64,000 nucleotides of DNA from Lentimonas sp. CC4 (lineage in GTDB: Bacteria; Verrucomicrobiota; Verrucomicrobiia; Opitutales; Coraliomargaritaceae). The stretch spans positions 434,001-498,000 of the forward strand of contig NZ_CACVBO010000001.1 of NCBI RefSeq assembly GCF_902728235.1, given 5' to 3'. Numbering within the stretch: the first letter of the stretch is position 1; each line of letters opens with the position of its first letter. The position numbers and the translations under genes are program-made. The notes beneath the pieces were generated by a model, which saw only the letters and a list, made by a program, of their open reading frames with translations, was not told where the DNA came from and did no database searches. Below, piece by piece: positions 50,470 through 59,391 of this stretch.

Positions 50470-51605
50470 AACTGTCGGAACATCCCTTCATCCAAAGTAT
50501 CTCTGCAGATCGGCGCGATACCATCCTCAGCGAAGTGGAAGTCCTGCATCTTCAGCCTGGTGACATCATCTTTCTCGAGAACAGCCCGCCCGACGCCCTA
50601 TATGTCATCCTCGAAGGCATTGTATCCTTCACCAAGGAGAAGCCTGACCACTCAAATCAACACGTCAGCACTTCCGGCGAAGGCAGCTTCTTTGGCGAAG
50701 TCGGTGTATTCACTGGCGAAAAACGCGCACTGGATGCCAGCGCCCTTAGCAATTGCGTCGTCGGTCGCGTCCCAGAGGAAACAGTAAAAAAAATCATCGA
50801 GGACGCTGAGCCCGTCAAAAAAGTGCTCGAAAGCGTCATCGAACACCTAAGAAGCACGACCTCCCATTATATGGAGGAAGTCATGCGCAAGGAAAAGCTT
50901 TCGCTGGTCGGCACCATGATCTCGTCCATACTGCACGATTTCAAAAATCCGTTTTCTATTATTAGCCTCGGCTCACACATCATCCAACAACGCCACGGAG
51001 AGGCAGATCCGAAGACCGCAAAGATCTGCGGTAACATCGAGTCACAAATCCGCCGCATGGTCGATATGGCCAACGACCTAGCCGCCTTTGCACGAGGTGA
51101 TGGTGAAATCGAGATTGCCCACGTATCAATGGAGCAACTCTTACATCACTTCAAAGAGCTAAACGCCCCGTTCTTTCAGGACGAGAGCGTGACGATTGAG
51201 ATGAGCCCCAACAACGTCTCTCTAGAAGGCGACGCCAGCAAGCTCCTACGCGTCCTACAAAATTTAATCGCCAATGCAATCGATGCGATTCACCTGACCG
51301 ATAAGCCAGGGAACATCGCAATCACCGCGATTGACAAAGGTCATACCATCTACCTGTCCATCGCCGACAACGGCCCAGGCATCCCTGAAGAGATACAAAG
51401 CCGGTTCTTCGAGCCATTCGTCACCTTTGGTAAAAGCGAAGGCACAGGACTAGGCACCGCAATTGCGCGCTCCATCATCGATGCGCACCATGGTAACATC
51501 ATCTTCTCGACCAGCGCAAAAGGCACGACATTCACGATCCAACTACCCAAAGAATTCAAACCATCGAGCAGCAGCTCCCTGGATTCCAAGAAGTTAGCCC
51601 GCTAA
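50466..51605 (+). CDS. Sensor histidine kinase with N-terminal cyclic-nucleotide-binding domain
   Basis: A 379-aa cytosolic-looking kinase without membrane helices. Residues 7-125 form a cyclic-nucleotide-binding-type domain (LQPGDIIFLENSPPDALYVILEG and FGEVGVFTGEKRALDA, where the E and R residues of a phosphate-binding cassette can be seen). The H box is ILHDFKNP with H157; the ATPase domain has N266-N270, D301NGPGIPE and GTGLGTAIA (326-334). No response regulator gene is adjacent. It overlaps the microprotein by 4 nt. Confidence 0.88.
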   Translation: MKLSEHPFIQSISADRRDTILSEVEVLHLQPGDIIFLENSPPDALYVILEGIVSFTKEKPDHSNQHVSTSGEGSFFGEVGVFTGEKRALDASALSNCVVGRVPEETVKKIIEDAEPVKKVLESVIEHLRSTTSHYMEEVMRKEKLSLVGTMISSILHDFKNPFSIISLGSHIIQQRHGEADPKTAKICGNIESQIRRMVDMANDLAAFARGDGEIEIAHVSMEQLLHHFKELNAPFFQDESVTIEMSPNNVSLEGDASKLLRVLQNLIANAIDAIHLTDKPGNIAITAIDKGHTIYLSIADNGPGIPEEIQSRFFEPFVTFGKSEGTGLGTAIARSIIDAHHGNIIFSTSAKGTTFTIQLPKEFKPSSSSSLDSKKLAR

Positions 51606-51709
51606 CTTAGAGGTGCACACTAGATGCATCGGCATCGTCGAACAGAGCCCCCCCAAAAACAGGGCAAAGGAACGCCTAGCCTACACAACTTTGATTCATC
51701 GTTTTATTT

Positions 51710-52762
51710 ATGAACATTTTAGTCACAGGCGGCGCAGGATTTATCGGCAGTAATTTGATTCGGACGCTCATTCAAAACACCGAACACACCGTCCTCAACC
51801 TCGACGCACTCACCTACGCCGGGAACCGCCATTCTCTCAAAGACCTCGAGAGCCACCCACGCTATCAATTCAGCCACACCAATATCTGCGATGCACAGGC
51901 GATTGATCAAGTCTTCACCGACTACCAGCCCGACTGGATCATGCACCTCGCAGCCGAGAGCCATGTAGACCGATCCATTGATGGCCCAGATGCCTTCATA
52001 CAAACCAACGTCGTAGGCACTTTGAATATGCTACAATCCGCGCGGCGCCGATACCACACCTTAAGTGGAGCTAAGAAAGCAGCCTTTCGCTTTCTCCACG
52101 TCTCCACCGACGAAGTATACGGCTCACTAGGGGCGAAAGGCTTATTCACTGAGACCACTCCCTACGATCCGCACTCTCCATACTCCGCAAGCAAAGCCGC
52201 ATCGGACCATCTCGCCCGAGCATGGAGCGACACGTATCACTTACCTGTCATCGTCACAAATTGCTCTAACAACTATGGCCCCTTTCAGTTCCCCGAAAAA
52301 CTCATCCCTGTCGTTCTCCTAAAAGCACTACGCGGCGAAGCGATCCCAATCTATGGCACTGGTGAAAATATCCGCGACTGGCTCTACGTAGGTGATCACG
52401 CGGACGCACTTCATACCGTAATAGCAAAGGGAGCCATCGGCGAGACTTACAATATCGGCGGTTACAATGAGCGGCAAAACATCGATTTAGTAAAATTACT
52501 GTGCGACCTACTCGACGAACTCAAACCACGAACAGACCGTCAACGCTATGCCGATCAAATCACATTTGTAGCAGATCGCCCCAGTCACGACCTGCGCTAC
52601 GCAATCGACGCCTCGAAAATCAAGCGCGAGCTCGGCTGGACGCCCAAGCAGGATCACACCTCAGGCTTCCGGGCAACGGTTCAATGGTATCTCGACAACA
52701 CGGCATGGACTGAGCAAATCCTAGACGGCAGCTACCAACTGGAGCGCCTCGGGAACAGCTAA
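51710..52762 (+). CDS. rfbB: dTDP-glucose 4,6-dehydratase
   Basis: A 350-aa extended SDR that makes dTDP-4-keto-6-deoxyglucose on the way to rhamnose and related sugars. The NAD motif GGAGFIGS (7-14), [13 protein letters not shown] (81-93), the active site T133-D134-E135 in STDEVYG and Y158-SAS-K162 are present. The other rml/rfb genes are not adjacent, which is unusual. It is monocistronic; a MITE-like element follows 130 bp after its stop. Confidence 0.93.
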   Translation: MNILVTGGAGFIGSNLIRTLIQNTEHTVLNLDALTYAGNRHSLKDLESHPRYQFSHTNICDAQAIDQVFTDYQPDWIMHLAAESHVDRSIDGPDAFIQTNVVGTLNMLQSARRRYHTLSGAKKAAFRFLHVSTDEVYGSLGAKGLFTETTPYDPHSPYSASKAASDHLARAWSDTYHLPVIVTNCSNNYGPFQFPEKLIPVVLLKALRGEAIPIYGTGENIRDWLYVGDHADALHTVIAKGAIGETYNIGGYNERQNIDLVKLLCDLLDELKPRTDRQRYADQITFVADRPSHDLRYAIDASKIKRELGWTPKQDHTSGFRATVQWYLDNTAWTEQILDGSYQLERLGNS

Positions 52763-52891
52763 ATAAAGCGCAAACGAGACTCCCGCCACGCAAAGGGCCC
52801 CTCTTAGCGGACGGATCCTGCACACGCTTCGCGAACTAATTTACCGATTCAGCGCCCCGACGATCCCACGCAAGCCCCACAAATCCTTCAT

Positions 52892-53136
52892 CCTAGATTC
52901 AGGAGTTAGAAGTTAGGAGTCAGACGGAGGTCTGCCGTAGATGGCGTAGCAAGTTAGTCCTGGCAATAAACCACTTACGAGAGTATTTGACGCCGCCTAC
53001 CGAGCGCAGCGACACTTTATTATGCCCTCGGGTGCAACCGAAGGGCGAAGCCATTTGGCGAATCGGAGATTCTTCATAAAACACTGATATTTAGCTTCTG
53101 ACTACTGTCTTCTGACTTCTAACGACTCTTTTAAGG
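52892..53136. mobile_element. MITE-like element copy 6 (245 bp, inverted)
   Basis: It starts CCTAGATTCAGGAGTTAGAA and ends TTCTAACGACTCTTTTAAGG, the inverse of the other copies. TTCAT flanks both sides (52887-52891 and 53137-53141). Inverted, its core reads ATATCAGTGTTTTATGAAGA and ATTCGCCAAATGGC, close to the copy at 31795. It also holds GGAGTCAGACGGAGGTCTGC, shared with the 65-bp copy at 20360. It lies in the 445-bp rfbB-thrS spacer; nothing else is seen there. Confidence 0.75.
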
Positions 53137-53207
53137 TTCATAACTCAGGCCGAATCCAGCATTGACTCTCGAAGTTTCAACTTCTGACTCCTTTCACCTT
53201 AAATATT

Positions 53208-55049
53208 ATGAAAGAAATGTCTCCACTCGAGGAACTCCGCCACTCCTGCTCGCACGTGCTCGCCACTGCTATTCTGCGTCTTTTCCCAAAGACGCAGCTC
53301 GATATTGGCCCTCCCACGGACAACGGTTTTTACTACGACATCGACCTCGACAAGAAGCTTGATGCAGCTGACCTCGAAGCCATCGAGGCCGAGATGAAGA
53401 AGGTGATCAAAGAGAACCAACGCTTCACCCGTATCGAATGCTCACGCGAAGATGCTATCGCGAAGATCAAAGAGATCGGCCAAGAAACCTACAAAATCGG
53501 CCGTCTCGACGACATCCCCGAAGGCGAGCAAGTCAGCTTCTATCAGAACGGTGAATTCATCGACCTCTGCGCCGGCCCACACGTTGGCTACACCAAAAAG
53601 ATCAAAGCCTTTAAGCTACTCTCCATCGCAGGTGCGTATCACCGCGGCGACGAGAAGAACAAACAACTTCAACGCATTTACGGCACCGCTTTTCCAAGCA
53701 AAGTTGAGCTCACTGAATACCTAGAGCGCCTCGAGCAAGCCAAAGCACGCGACCACCGCAAGCTCGGCAAAGAGCTCAAGCTCTTCCACATCGACGAAGC
53801 TGTCGGCGCAGGGCTCACACTTTGGACGCCGAATGGTGCCGTCATCCGCCAAGAGCTACAGAACTTCATCTCCGAAGAGCTGCGTATGGCGGATTACGAT
53901 CAGGTCTTTACGCCGCACATCGGCAAGCTCGGCCTCTACCGCACATCGGGTCACTTCCCTTATTACAAGGAGTCGCAGTTCCCGCCGATTGTCGATCCCG
54001 GCACAGTCGACCGTCTCGCGACTGAAGGTTGCTCCTGCAGCGATCTATCCAATCAGCTCGATTCGGGTGAAGTCGACGGCTACCTGCTCAAGCCGATGAA
54101 CTGCCCGATGCACATCAAGATCTTCGACAGCCAGCCGCACTCCTACCGCGACCTGCCGGTGCGTCTTGCTGAGTTCGGCACCGTCTATCGCTGGGAGCAA
54201 TCCGGCGAGCTCAACGGCCTCACTCGCGTCCGTGGCTTCACTCAAGATGATGCCCACCTATTCTGCACTGAGGATCAAATCAGCCAAGAAATCAAAGGCT
54301 GTCTCGATCTGGTCAAGCTCGTGTTCAACACGCTCGGCATGAGTGACTACCGCGTCCGAATCGGTCTACGTGATCCAGATGCCACTAAATATGTCGGCGA
54401 TGCCGAAAAGTGGGACAAGGCCGAAGAGGCACTGCGCGACGCAGCGAAAACACTCGGCGTCGACTTCGTCGAAGAGCCAGGCGAAGCCGCTTTCTACGGC
54501 CCGAAGATCGACTTCGTGGTGAAGGACGTGATCGGCCGCGAATGGCAACTCGGCACCGTGCAGGTCGATTACAATCTACCAGAGCGTTTCGACCTCAACT
54601 ACATCGGAGCCGACAACGAAAAGCACCGCCCCGTCATGCTGCACCGTGCGCCGTTTGGCTCAATGGAGCGCTTCTGTGGCGTGTTGATCGAGCACTTCGC
54701 TGGCAGCTTCCCGACATGGCTTGCTCCCGAGCAAGTTCGTATCTTGCCAATGAACGACGACCTCGTGCCGCAAGCACGCGAAATCGAGAAGCTCCTCAAG
54801 GCAGCGAAGATCCGTGTCACGGTCGACGCCATCGCCGACAAACTCGGCGCGAAGATCCGCAAGGTGCACGTCGACAAAGTGCCGAACTTCCTCGTTCTTG
54901 GAAAACAAGAAGCCGAGCAAGGTCTGGTCAAGGTCAACTCGCGCGCCAACAAATCGCTCGAAGGCCTCAAGACTCCAGCTGAGTTCGTGACCGAGCTCCT
55001 GCAGATCATCGCCAACAAGACGCTGCCCGACCCCAAAGAGGACGCGTAA
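53208..55049 (+). CDS. thrS: Threonyl-tRNA synthetase lacking the TGS domain
   Basis: A 613-aa synthetase. It starts almost at once with the editing domain (HSCSHVLATAI, 12-22; DLCAGPHV, 119-126), so the usual N-terminal TGS domain is absent. The class II core has the zinc ligands C299 (KPMNCPMH), H350 (FTQDDAH) and the histidine of MLHRAPFGSMER. Compared with canonical enzymes there is an insertion of about 28 residues (262-289) with a C-S-C-S pair between PP and YLLKPMNCP. The anticodon domain is complete. No in-frame methionine lies upstream. A MITE-like element precedes it. Confidence 0.95.
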   Translation: MKEMSPLEELRHSCSHVLATAILRLFPKTQLDIGPPTDNGFYYDIDLDKKLDAADLEAIEAEMKKVIKENQRFTRIECSREDAIAKIKEIGQETYKIGRLDDIPEGEQVSFYQNGEFIDLCAGPHVGYTKKIKAFKLLSIAGAYHRGDEKNKQLQRIYGTAFPSKVELTEYLERLEQAKARDHRKLGKELKLFHIDEAVGAGLTLWTPNGAVIRQELQNFISEELRMADYDQVFTPHIGKLGLYRTSGHFPYYKESQFPPIVDPGTVDRLATEGCSCSDLSNQLDSGEVDGYLLKPMNCPMHIKIFDSQPHSYRDLPVRLAEFGTVYRWEQSGELNGLTRVRGFTQDDAHLFCTEDQISQEIKGCLDLVKLVFNTLGMSDYRVRIGLRDPDATKYVGDAEKWDKAEEALRDAAKTLGVDFVEEPGEAAFYGPKIDFVVKDVIGREWQLGTVQVDYNLPERFDLNYIGADNEKHRPVMLHRAPFGSMERFCGVLIEHFAGSFPTWLAPEQVRILPMNDDLVPQAREIEKLLKAAKIRVTVDAIADKLGAKIRKVHVDKVPNFLVLGKQEAEQGLVKVNSRANKSLEGLKTPAEFVTELLQIIANKTLPDPKEDA

Positions 55050-55076
55050 CGAGCCTGATAGTTTAACTATTCATCC

Positions 55077-55112
55077 AAGAACGCCTTCTACGTAGAAGGC
55101 GTTCTTTTTTTG
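55077..55112 (+). terminator. Rho-independent terminator after thrS
   Basis: AAGAACGCCTTCTAC and its exact complement form a 15-bp palindrome, then a run of Ts (55105-55111). It is strong and lies 27 bp after the thrS stop. Confidence 0.92.
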
Positions 55113-55128
55113 TGATAGATACGCACCT

Positions 55129-55368
55129 ATAAAAAAGCGCGCGTCGGTCGCGTTCAATGCGCCCATCGCCATCGAGCACATTGCCCTGCGTGCGCTAGAC
55201 GTTGGACTCGGCACCTGCTGGATGCGCTTATTCAACGACCAGGCCGTGCGTGAGCTCTTCAACTGGGAGCCGCACATCTACCCCGTCGCACTCATCCCGG
55301 TTGGCACAGCCGACGAAACGCCGGCAGCGCGCAAACGACGCCCGCTGGATGAGTGGATCCTTGATTAA
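55129..55368 (+). pseudogene. 3' remnant of a nitroreductase-family gene
   Basis: This frame runs without a start codon from just after the thrS terminator to a TAA at 55366-55368. It reads NAPIAIEHIALRALDVGLGT, then CWMRLFNDQAVRELFNW, HIYPVALIPVG and RRPLDEWILD. That is the C-terminal third of nitroreductases (AIENLLLAAHALGLGTCW...VALIPVGYP...RRPLEE-like). The N-terminal FMN-binding part is missing, so it is a truncated gene left next to thrS. Confidence 0.78.
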
Positions 55369-55402
55369 GCGAAAACAGGCGCGCGAAATTTTCATTTCTC
55401 TG

Positions 55403-55444
55403 ACATTCGATGTTCGACGTTCGACGTTCGATGTTCAACGTTCC
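55403..55444. repeat. Heptamer tandem repeat, ACGTTCG family (upstream of yhbY)
   Basis: Six 7-mers in a row: ACATTCG, ATGTTCG, ACGTTCG, ACGTTCG, ATGTTCA, ACGTTCC, ending 5 bp before the yhbY ATG. The same family is found at 11171. Confidence 0.78.
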
Positions 55445-55449
55445 CTCGT

Positions 55450-55740
55450 ATGGAAGACAGCACACCACTCTCAAGCGCCGAAAAGAAAGAACTACGCGGT
55501 ATCGCGCAACGCCTCAAGCCACACGTTCATATCGGCAAACAAGGCCTGACACTCACAGTCCTGAACGAGATCGAGACCGCGTTGCTCAAGAACGGGCTCA
55601 TCAAGCTTCGCTTCGAATGCGACCGTGCGACGATGAAGACCTACTGTGAAGAAATCGAAAAACTCCGCCAATGCGAATACGCCGGCGGCGTAGGCAAGAC
55701 TGGTATTTTCTTCCGCGAGATGCCAGAAGAGGGAGAATAG
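55450..55740 (+). CDS. yhbY: CRS1-YhbY-domain ribosome assembly protein
   Basis: A 96-aa RNA-binding protein that associates with pre-50S particles in other bacteria. LSSAEKKELRGIAQRLKPHVHIGKQGLT and the GLIKLRFECDR and GGVGKTGIFFRE stretches match the CRM fold; the family GKxG motif is GKQGL at 40-44. The start follows a heptamer repeat, with no Shine-Dalgarno sequence. It lies 36 bp before corA on the same strand. Confidence 0.9.
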   Translation: MEDSTPLSSAEKKELRGIAQRLKPHVHIGKQGLTLTVLNEIETALLKNGLIKLRFECDRATMKTYCEEIEKLRQCEYAGGVGKTGIFFREMPEEGE

Positions 55741-55776
55741 GATTTCAAAATTACGCCTACTCACCGAATTCCCAGT

Positions 55777-56973
55777 ATGAACCCCGCTCCTGATTCAAGC
55801 AATACCAACAAGAAGCGATCCACTGGGGCTAAAAAAAAGCGAAGCGCGGTCGGTTCCGCGATACGCGCATTAGGTCGTGGCTTGTCCCATGCGGGTAAAG
55901 CCATACACACGAAGCCGGTAAGACCCACTCCTGGCGGATCTCCTGGCATTGAGCAATACCTCCACAACGACACAAAAGAGGTTCCGTTCAAGATTACGAC
56001 CGTCGATTATGGCAGGGACTTTCATGATGCTCGCTCCGACGTCTCACTGGAGCAGGCGTTAAACTCACCACGCAAAGAAGGCCAGCGAGTTCGCTGGATC
56101 AACATCGACGGACTGAATCCGCACGTCATCGATGTCGTCTGCAAACACTTTGGAGTGCACACGCTGGTGGCAGAAGACACGCTCAGCATCCACATGCGCC
56201 CTAAAATCGAAGTATTTAAGGACTATCTACAAATCGTCGCTCGCCAACACTACCACAAGCAAAACGAGCTAAAGAATGAGCAAGTGAGCATCTTTTTATT
56301 CAAAGATACACTGCTCTCATTCCAAGAACACGCCGGCGATGTCTTCGATCCAATCCGTAAGCGCTTGATGAACCACGACTCACGCTTTCGTTCGAATCAA
56401 GCCGACTATCTCTGCTACGCACTGCTCGATTCGATCGTCGACCATCTGTTCCCGATTCAAGAAAGCTACACCAATGACCTTGAGGAGCTCGAAGATCGGA
56501 TTTTAGAAGCGCCCACTGCGGAGTGCCAACAATCACTCTTTTCGATGAAGCACGACCTATCGCGGCAACGCCGTGCCCTATGGGCCTTGCGCGAAGTCAT
56601 TGACGGACTGTATCGCACAGAGTCGCCACTGATTGGACACGATTTAAAACCGTTCTTACGCGATGTGCAGGATCACACAATTCAGTTGATTGACCTTATC
56701 TCCAATGCGCGTGACACGGCAGCCAGCTTGGGAGATCTCTACCAAACCTCGGTCAGCAATAAGATGAATGAAATCATGAAGGTGCTGACGTTGATGTCTA
56801 GTTTCTTCATTCCGATGACGTTTCTCGCAGGGGTTTACGGTATGAATTTCAAATACATCCCGGAGTTAGACTGGAAATATTCGTATGCGACCTTCTGGCT
56901 GATCTGCTTAATCAGTTGCACTAGTCTATTGATTTTCTTCCGGCGTAAGGGCTGGATCGGCCAGAGACGCTAA
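55777..56973 (+). CDS. corA: CorA-family magnesium/cobalt transporter
   Basis: A 398-aa homopentameric channel subunit. A lysine-rich N-terminal extension (about 50 residues) precedes the cytosolic domain. Two C-terminal membrane helices surround the selectivity motif GMN (355-357 in LAGVYGMNFKYIPEL), which defines the family. A basic tail (RRKGWIGQRR) follows the last helix. It is convergent with the xylanase gene, 3 bp away. Confidence 0.93.
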   Translation: MNPAPDSSNTNKKRSTGAKKKRSAVGSAIRALGRGLSHAGKAIHTKPVRPTPGGSPGIEQYLHNDTKEVPFKITTVDYGRDFHDARSDVSLEQALNSPRKEGQRVRWINIDGLNPHVIDVVCKHFGVHTLVAEDTLSIHMRPKIEVFKDYLQIVARQHYHKQNELKNEQVSIFLFKDTLLSFQEHAGDVFDPIRKRLMNHDSRFRSNQADYLCYALLDSIVDHLFPIQESYTNDLEELEDRILEAPTAECQQSLFSMKHDLSRQRRALWALREVIDGLYRTESPLIGHDLKPFLRDVQDHTIQLIDLISNARDTAASLGDLYQTSVSNKMNEIMKVLTLMSSFFIPMTFLAGVYGMNFKYIPELDWKYSYATFWLICLISCTSLLIFFRRKGWIGQRR

Positions 56974-56976
56974 GCG

Positions 56977-58311
56977 CTATAGGCGTATCACTTGCTGCAG
57001 ATCCTCACTCAGCGTCAGTGGAATAACTTGCATGCCGCCCTCATTCTCGACGGTGATCTCATAGTCACCCCAAAAGCCCCGTAAGCCCACGCGACCGTCC
57101 TCATCGGTCGTCAACTGAGAGTCCGTATTCCAGCGTTGCTTCATCAAGTAGAGCCAGACCTTACCACGTAAATTCGGAGCACCCTGCTCATCTAAAATGT
57201 GACGTTCCGCCGCTTTCTCAAAACCAGACGGCATCAGTGTCCAAGCATAGATTCCGTTCACCGAAGGGTGGCTAAAATACACCGTCATGACTCGTTCGGT
57301 CATGATGGCTTTGTTCAACTCCCCCTCGACATTCGAACCGATCTCAAACTCGGTCGCAGTCATTGACAACCTAGAACCTGCCAACAAACAAAGGCGTTGA
57401 TAGATCGTCTCAGGTGGCGTCATCGCATGAAAACGGCTCTGCAAGCCGAGCCCAGTCAGAGGGGCACCCTGTTTCAACAATTGAACGACCTCCTTCATAT
57501 AGAGAACCATCTTTTTGGAGCGCACCTCAGGATCGGTATCAGAGATCACTCGATTCTCATTCAGATACAGCCCTGCATGGGGCTGCACGCAATTGGCTCG
57601 GGCGATGTTAAACCAGTCAATGTAAACTTCCTCTCCGAGCAATTTCGCGACATCAAAATTCCCGCGGGTTTCATTAATCACATCCCACTCGAACACATCC
57701 CACTTCGCCGCCCAATCCGCGACCTGCATTTCACACATCTGCTTCAGCGCCTGCTTATTCTGCTCTGAGGGATCCGCCTTGCAGCGTTTCACCAACACAG
57801 TCATTTCACGGCTCATATGGTCACGTCCTGGCCAGATCAAGCAATGCCCTCGAACCGGAATTTCATGCGCGCCAAACCACTCCAGCTGTTCGGGTATCAG
57901 ATGCTCGTTGCCCTTTCGCAGCTTATACTTGAGCCCATTGTTAAATCCAGCGTGGTTGAACCCGAAATCTAAAAAAGTCTGTCGATATTGACCAGCTGAG
58001 AGCTCCCCCGTCCCCGCCGCCATTCTTTTGGCATTTACGATACCACCAAATTGAAAGGCGTGATTGACCAGCCTCACCCGCACGTGGGCGTTCGAAACTG
58101 GCCGACCCGACTTCAGCACAGTCAACTGTAGATCCGCCATACGATGCTGACGAATACGCTGATCGGCCTCTGCGCGCCACGGTTCGGCAGACTGCTGCAC
58201 GGCAGAAACAATTGGCTCAATGCCAGTCAGATCAGCACCACTATAGCGATCCTCCGCGCTTAGCGACAGAGCGAGCAGACACAGAACGAACAGGCTAAAA
58301 TATTGATTCAT
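56977..58311 (-). CDS. Secreted GH10 endo-1,4-beta-xylanase
   Basis: A 444-aa glycoside hydrolase. A signal peptide (MNQYFSLFVLCLLALSLSAE) is followed by a beta-sandwich-like region with LQLTVLKSGRPVSNAHVRVRL and a TIM barrel. The acid/base glutamate is in WDVINETRG and the nucleophile in TATEFEIG; HCLIWPGRD carries conserved substrate residues. The frame is open to 58359, but the ATG at 58311, directly after GGAGG, starts the signal peptide. It would attack xylan from algae or plants outside the cell. Its neighbour is a truncated CE2 acetylxylan-esterase-like gene. Confidence 0.87.
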   Translation of the reverse strand: MNQYFSLFVLCLLALSLSAEDRYSGADLTGIEPIVSAVQQSAEPWRAEADQRIRQHRMADLQLTVLKSGRPVSNAHVRVRLVNHAFQFGGIVNAKRMAAGTGELSAGQYRQTFLDFGFNHAGFNNGLKYKLRKGNEHLIPEQLEWFGAHEIPVRGHCLIWPGRDHMSREMTVLVKRCKADPSEQNKQALKQMCEMQVADWAAKWDVFEWDVINETRGNFDVAKLLGEEVYIDWFNIARANCVQPHAGLYLNENRVISDTDPEVRSKKMVLYMKEVVQLLKQGAPLTGLGLQSRFHAMTPPETIYQRLCLLAGSRLSMTATEFEIGSNVEGELNKAIMTERVMTVYFSHPSVNGIYAWTLMPSGFEKAAERHILDEQGAPNLRGKVWLYLMKQRWNTDSQLTTDEDGRVGLRGFWGDYEITVENEGGMQVIPLTLSEDLQQVIRL

Positions 58312-58352
58312 CCTCCGATACAACGCTCGAGTTAAACTGAACACTTCTAGCA

Positions 58353-58994
58353 TCACCACTCAGCCAACCTCTCGATTTCAGCCACGAGCTCGGCAGCCAT
58401 TGACTTATGCTTTTTTACACTCGGATGATAGTGCCCACCCTTATCAGCTGGCCCGGCAAATGGCGCATACGAAAGATAACCATTCTGATTTTCAACGGAG
58501 TTGCCTTCATCCAGGGTCTTCGCCTCGTTCCCATAGCCGCAAGTTATCGAATCTCCGATCACAAGTATCTTTCGCTGCGGTGCTTCAGGCAGAACCACGC
58601 GCCCATCATCTGAGATTTCAAAACCATGAAACTCCACCTCCCCTTTTCCGCCTTCGCTGCGCTTAAAAATCTCGATGCTATGTGACAAGGCGGGAGCCAA
58701 ACCATCCGCCAAGGTGTAGAGCTGACGCCCCTTCGTTAACTTCAGAAAACGAGATGCACCATCAACCACAATCGTCAGCCCCGCAGCGTCTCCATCTACC
58801 ACTTCAAGGTCAGCGGCAATCGACGTGCCTGAGAACTCCGTCTCAATCATCGACCCTGTCCAACCGAAACGGAAGTCCTCCGTGAAGCGGCCGACCATTC
58901 GAATCGCGTCATCATTCAGCGCCACAGGCTTGGCAAGCAAGACAGGGCACAAAGCCAAGAGGCAACAGATCACAAGGAATGGAGGCATGCGCAT
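58353..58994 (-). CDS. CE2-type SGNH esterase with an internal deletion
   Basis: A 213-aa exported protein. After a signal peptide comes the jelly-roll domain of carbohydrate esterase family 2 (RMVGRFTEDFRFGWTGSMIE, LADGLAPALSHSIEIFKRSE) and the start of the SGNH domain, ILVIGDSITCGYGNE, with the nucleophilic serine. The sequence then runs from GYLSYA straight into PADKGGHYHPSVKKHKSM, the normal C-terminal block with the catalytic histidine. About 130-150 central residues found in full-length CE2 enzymes (about 350 aa) are missing, in frame. It probably no longer folds as an active esterase. An alternative start is 58988. Confidence 0.72.
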   Translation of the reverse strand: MRMPPFLVICCLLALCPVLLAKPVALNDDAIRMVGRFTEDFRFGWTGSMIETEFSGTSIAADLEVVDGDAAGLTIVVDGASRFLKLTKGRQLYTLADGLAPALSHSIEIFKRSEGGKGEVEFHGFEISDDGRVVLPEAPQRKILVIGDSITCGYGNEAKTLDEGNSVENQNGYLSYAPFAGPADKGGHYHPSVKKHKSMAAELVAEIERLAEW

Positions 58995-59391
58995 ACAGGA
59001 CAGGGTAATTAATAAGGAGACCGGACAAGTCATAGTTTGCCCAAACACCTAGGGTGACAATACGCCAGTCCATTGATTTCCTACAAAAAAACGTGACAAT
59101 CATGCACTTAAAGAGCCGGGTGAGACCGCACTCTTCAGTGCCTAATAAAGCATTAACAACGCAGTGATCGTGGAGGCGACTCGATAGATGAGCGAAAGCG
59201 ATTGAGGCGCAGTCTGCAGATACCTGAGGGCAGTGCCATCGGGTTCGGCGCACCCAAGGTTGAGGTTTATTTTGCCCTTGGGTGCTCTGCGGTTAAAATT
59301 ACACCTGATCGGTTTCCATTCTTCTGTATATCAGCGCATTCGGGCTCACTTTCATCTTCACTTTCGGAGTCGCGCACCACAGAGTCTTGCT
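58995..59391. other. Spacer with a 10-bp hairpin upstream of the exoribonuclease gene
   Basis: GCACCCAAGG (59250-59259) and CCTTGGGTGC (59276-59285) form a perfect stem with a 16-nt loop, about 107 nt before the next ATG. It has no T-run. It may be a leader element or another palindromic repeat. No gene is seen in the rest of the gap. Confidence 0.4.

Noticed and set aside
55202-55549. Plus-strand frame overlapping the nitroreductase remnant and yhbY
   Set aside because: It is out of frame with both the remnant and yhbY, and crosses the heptamer array.
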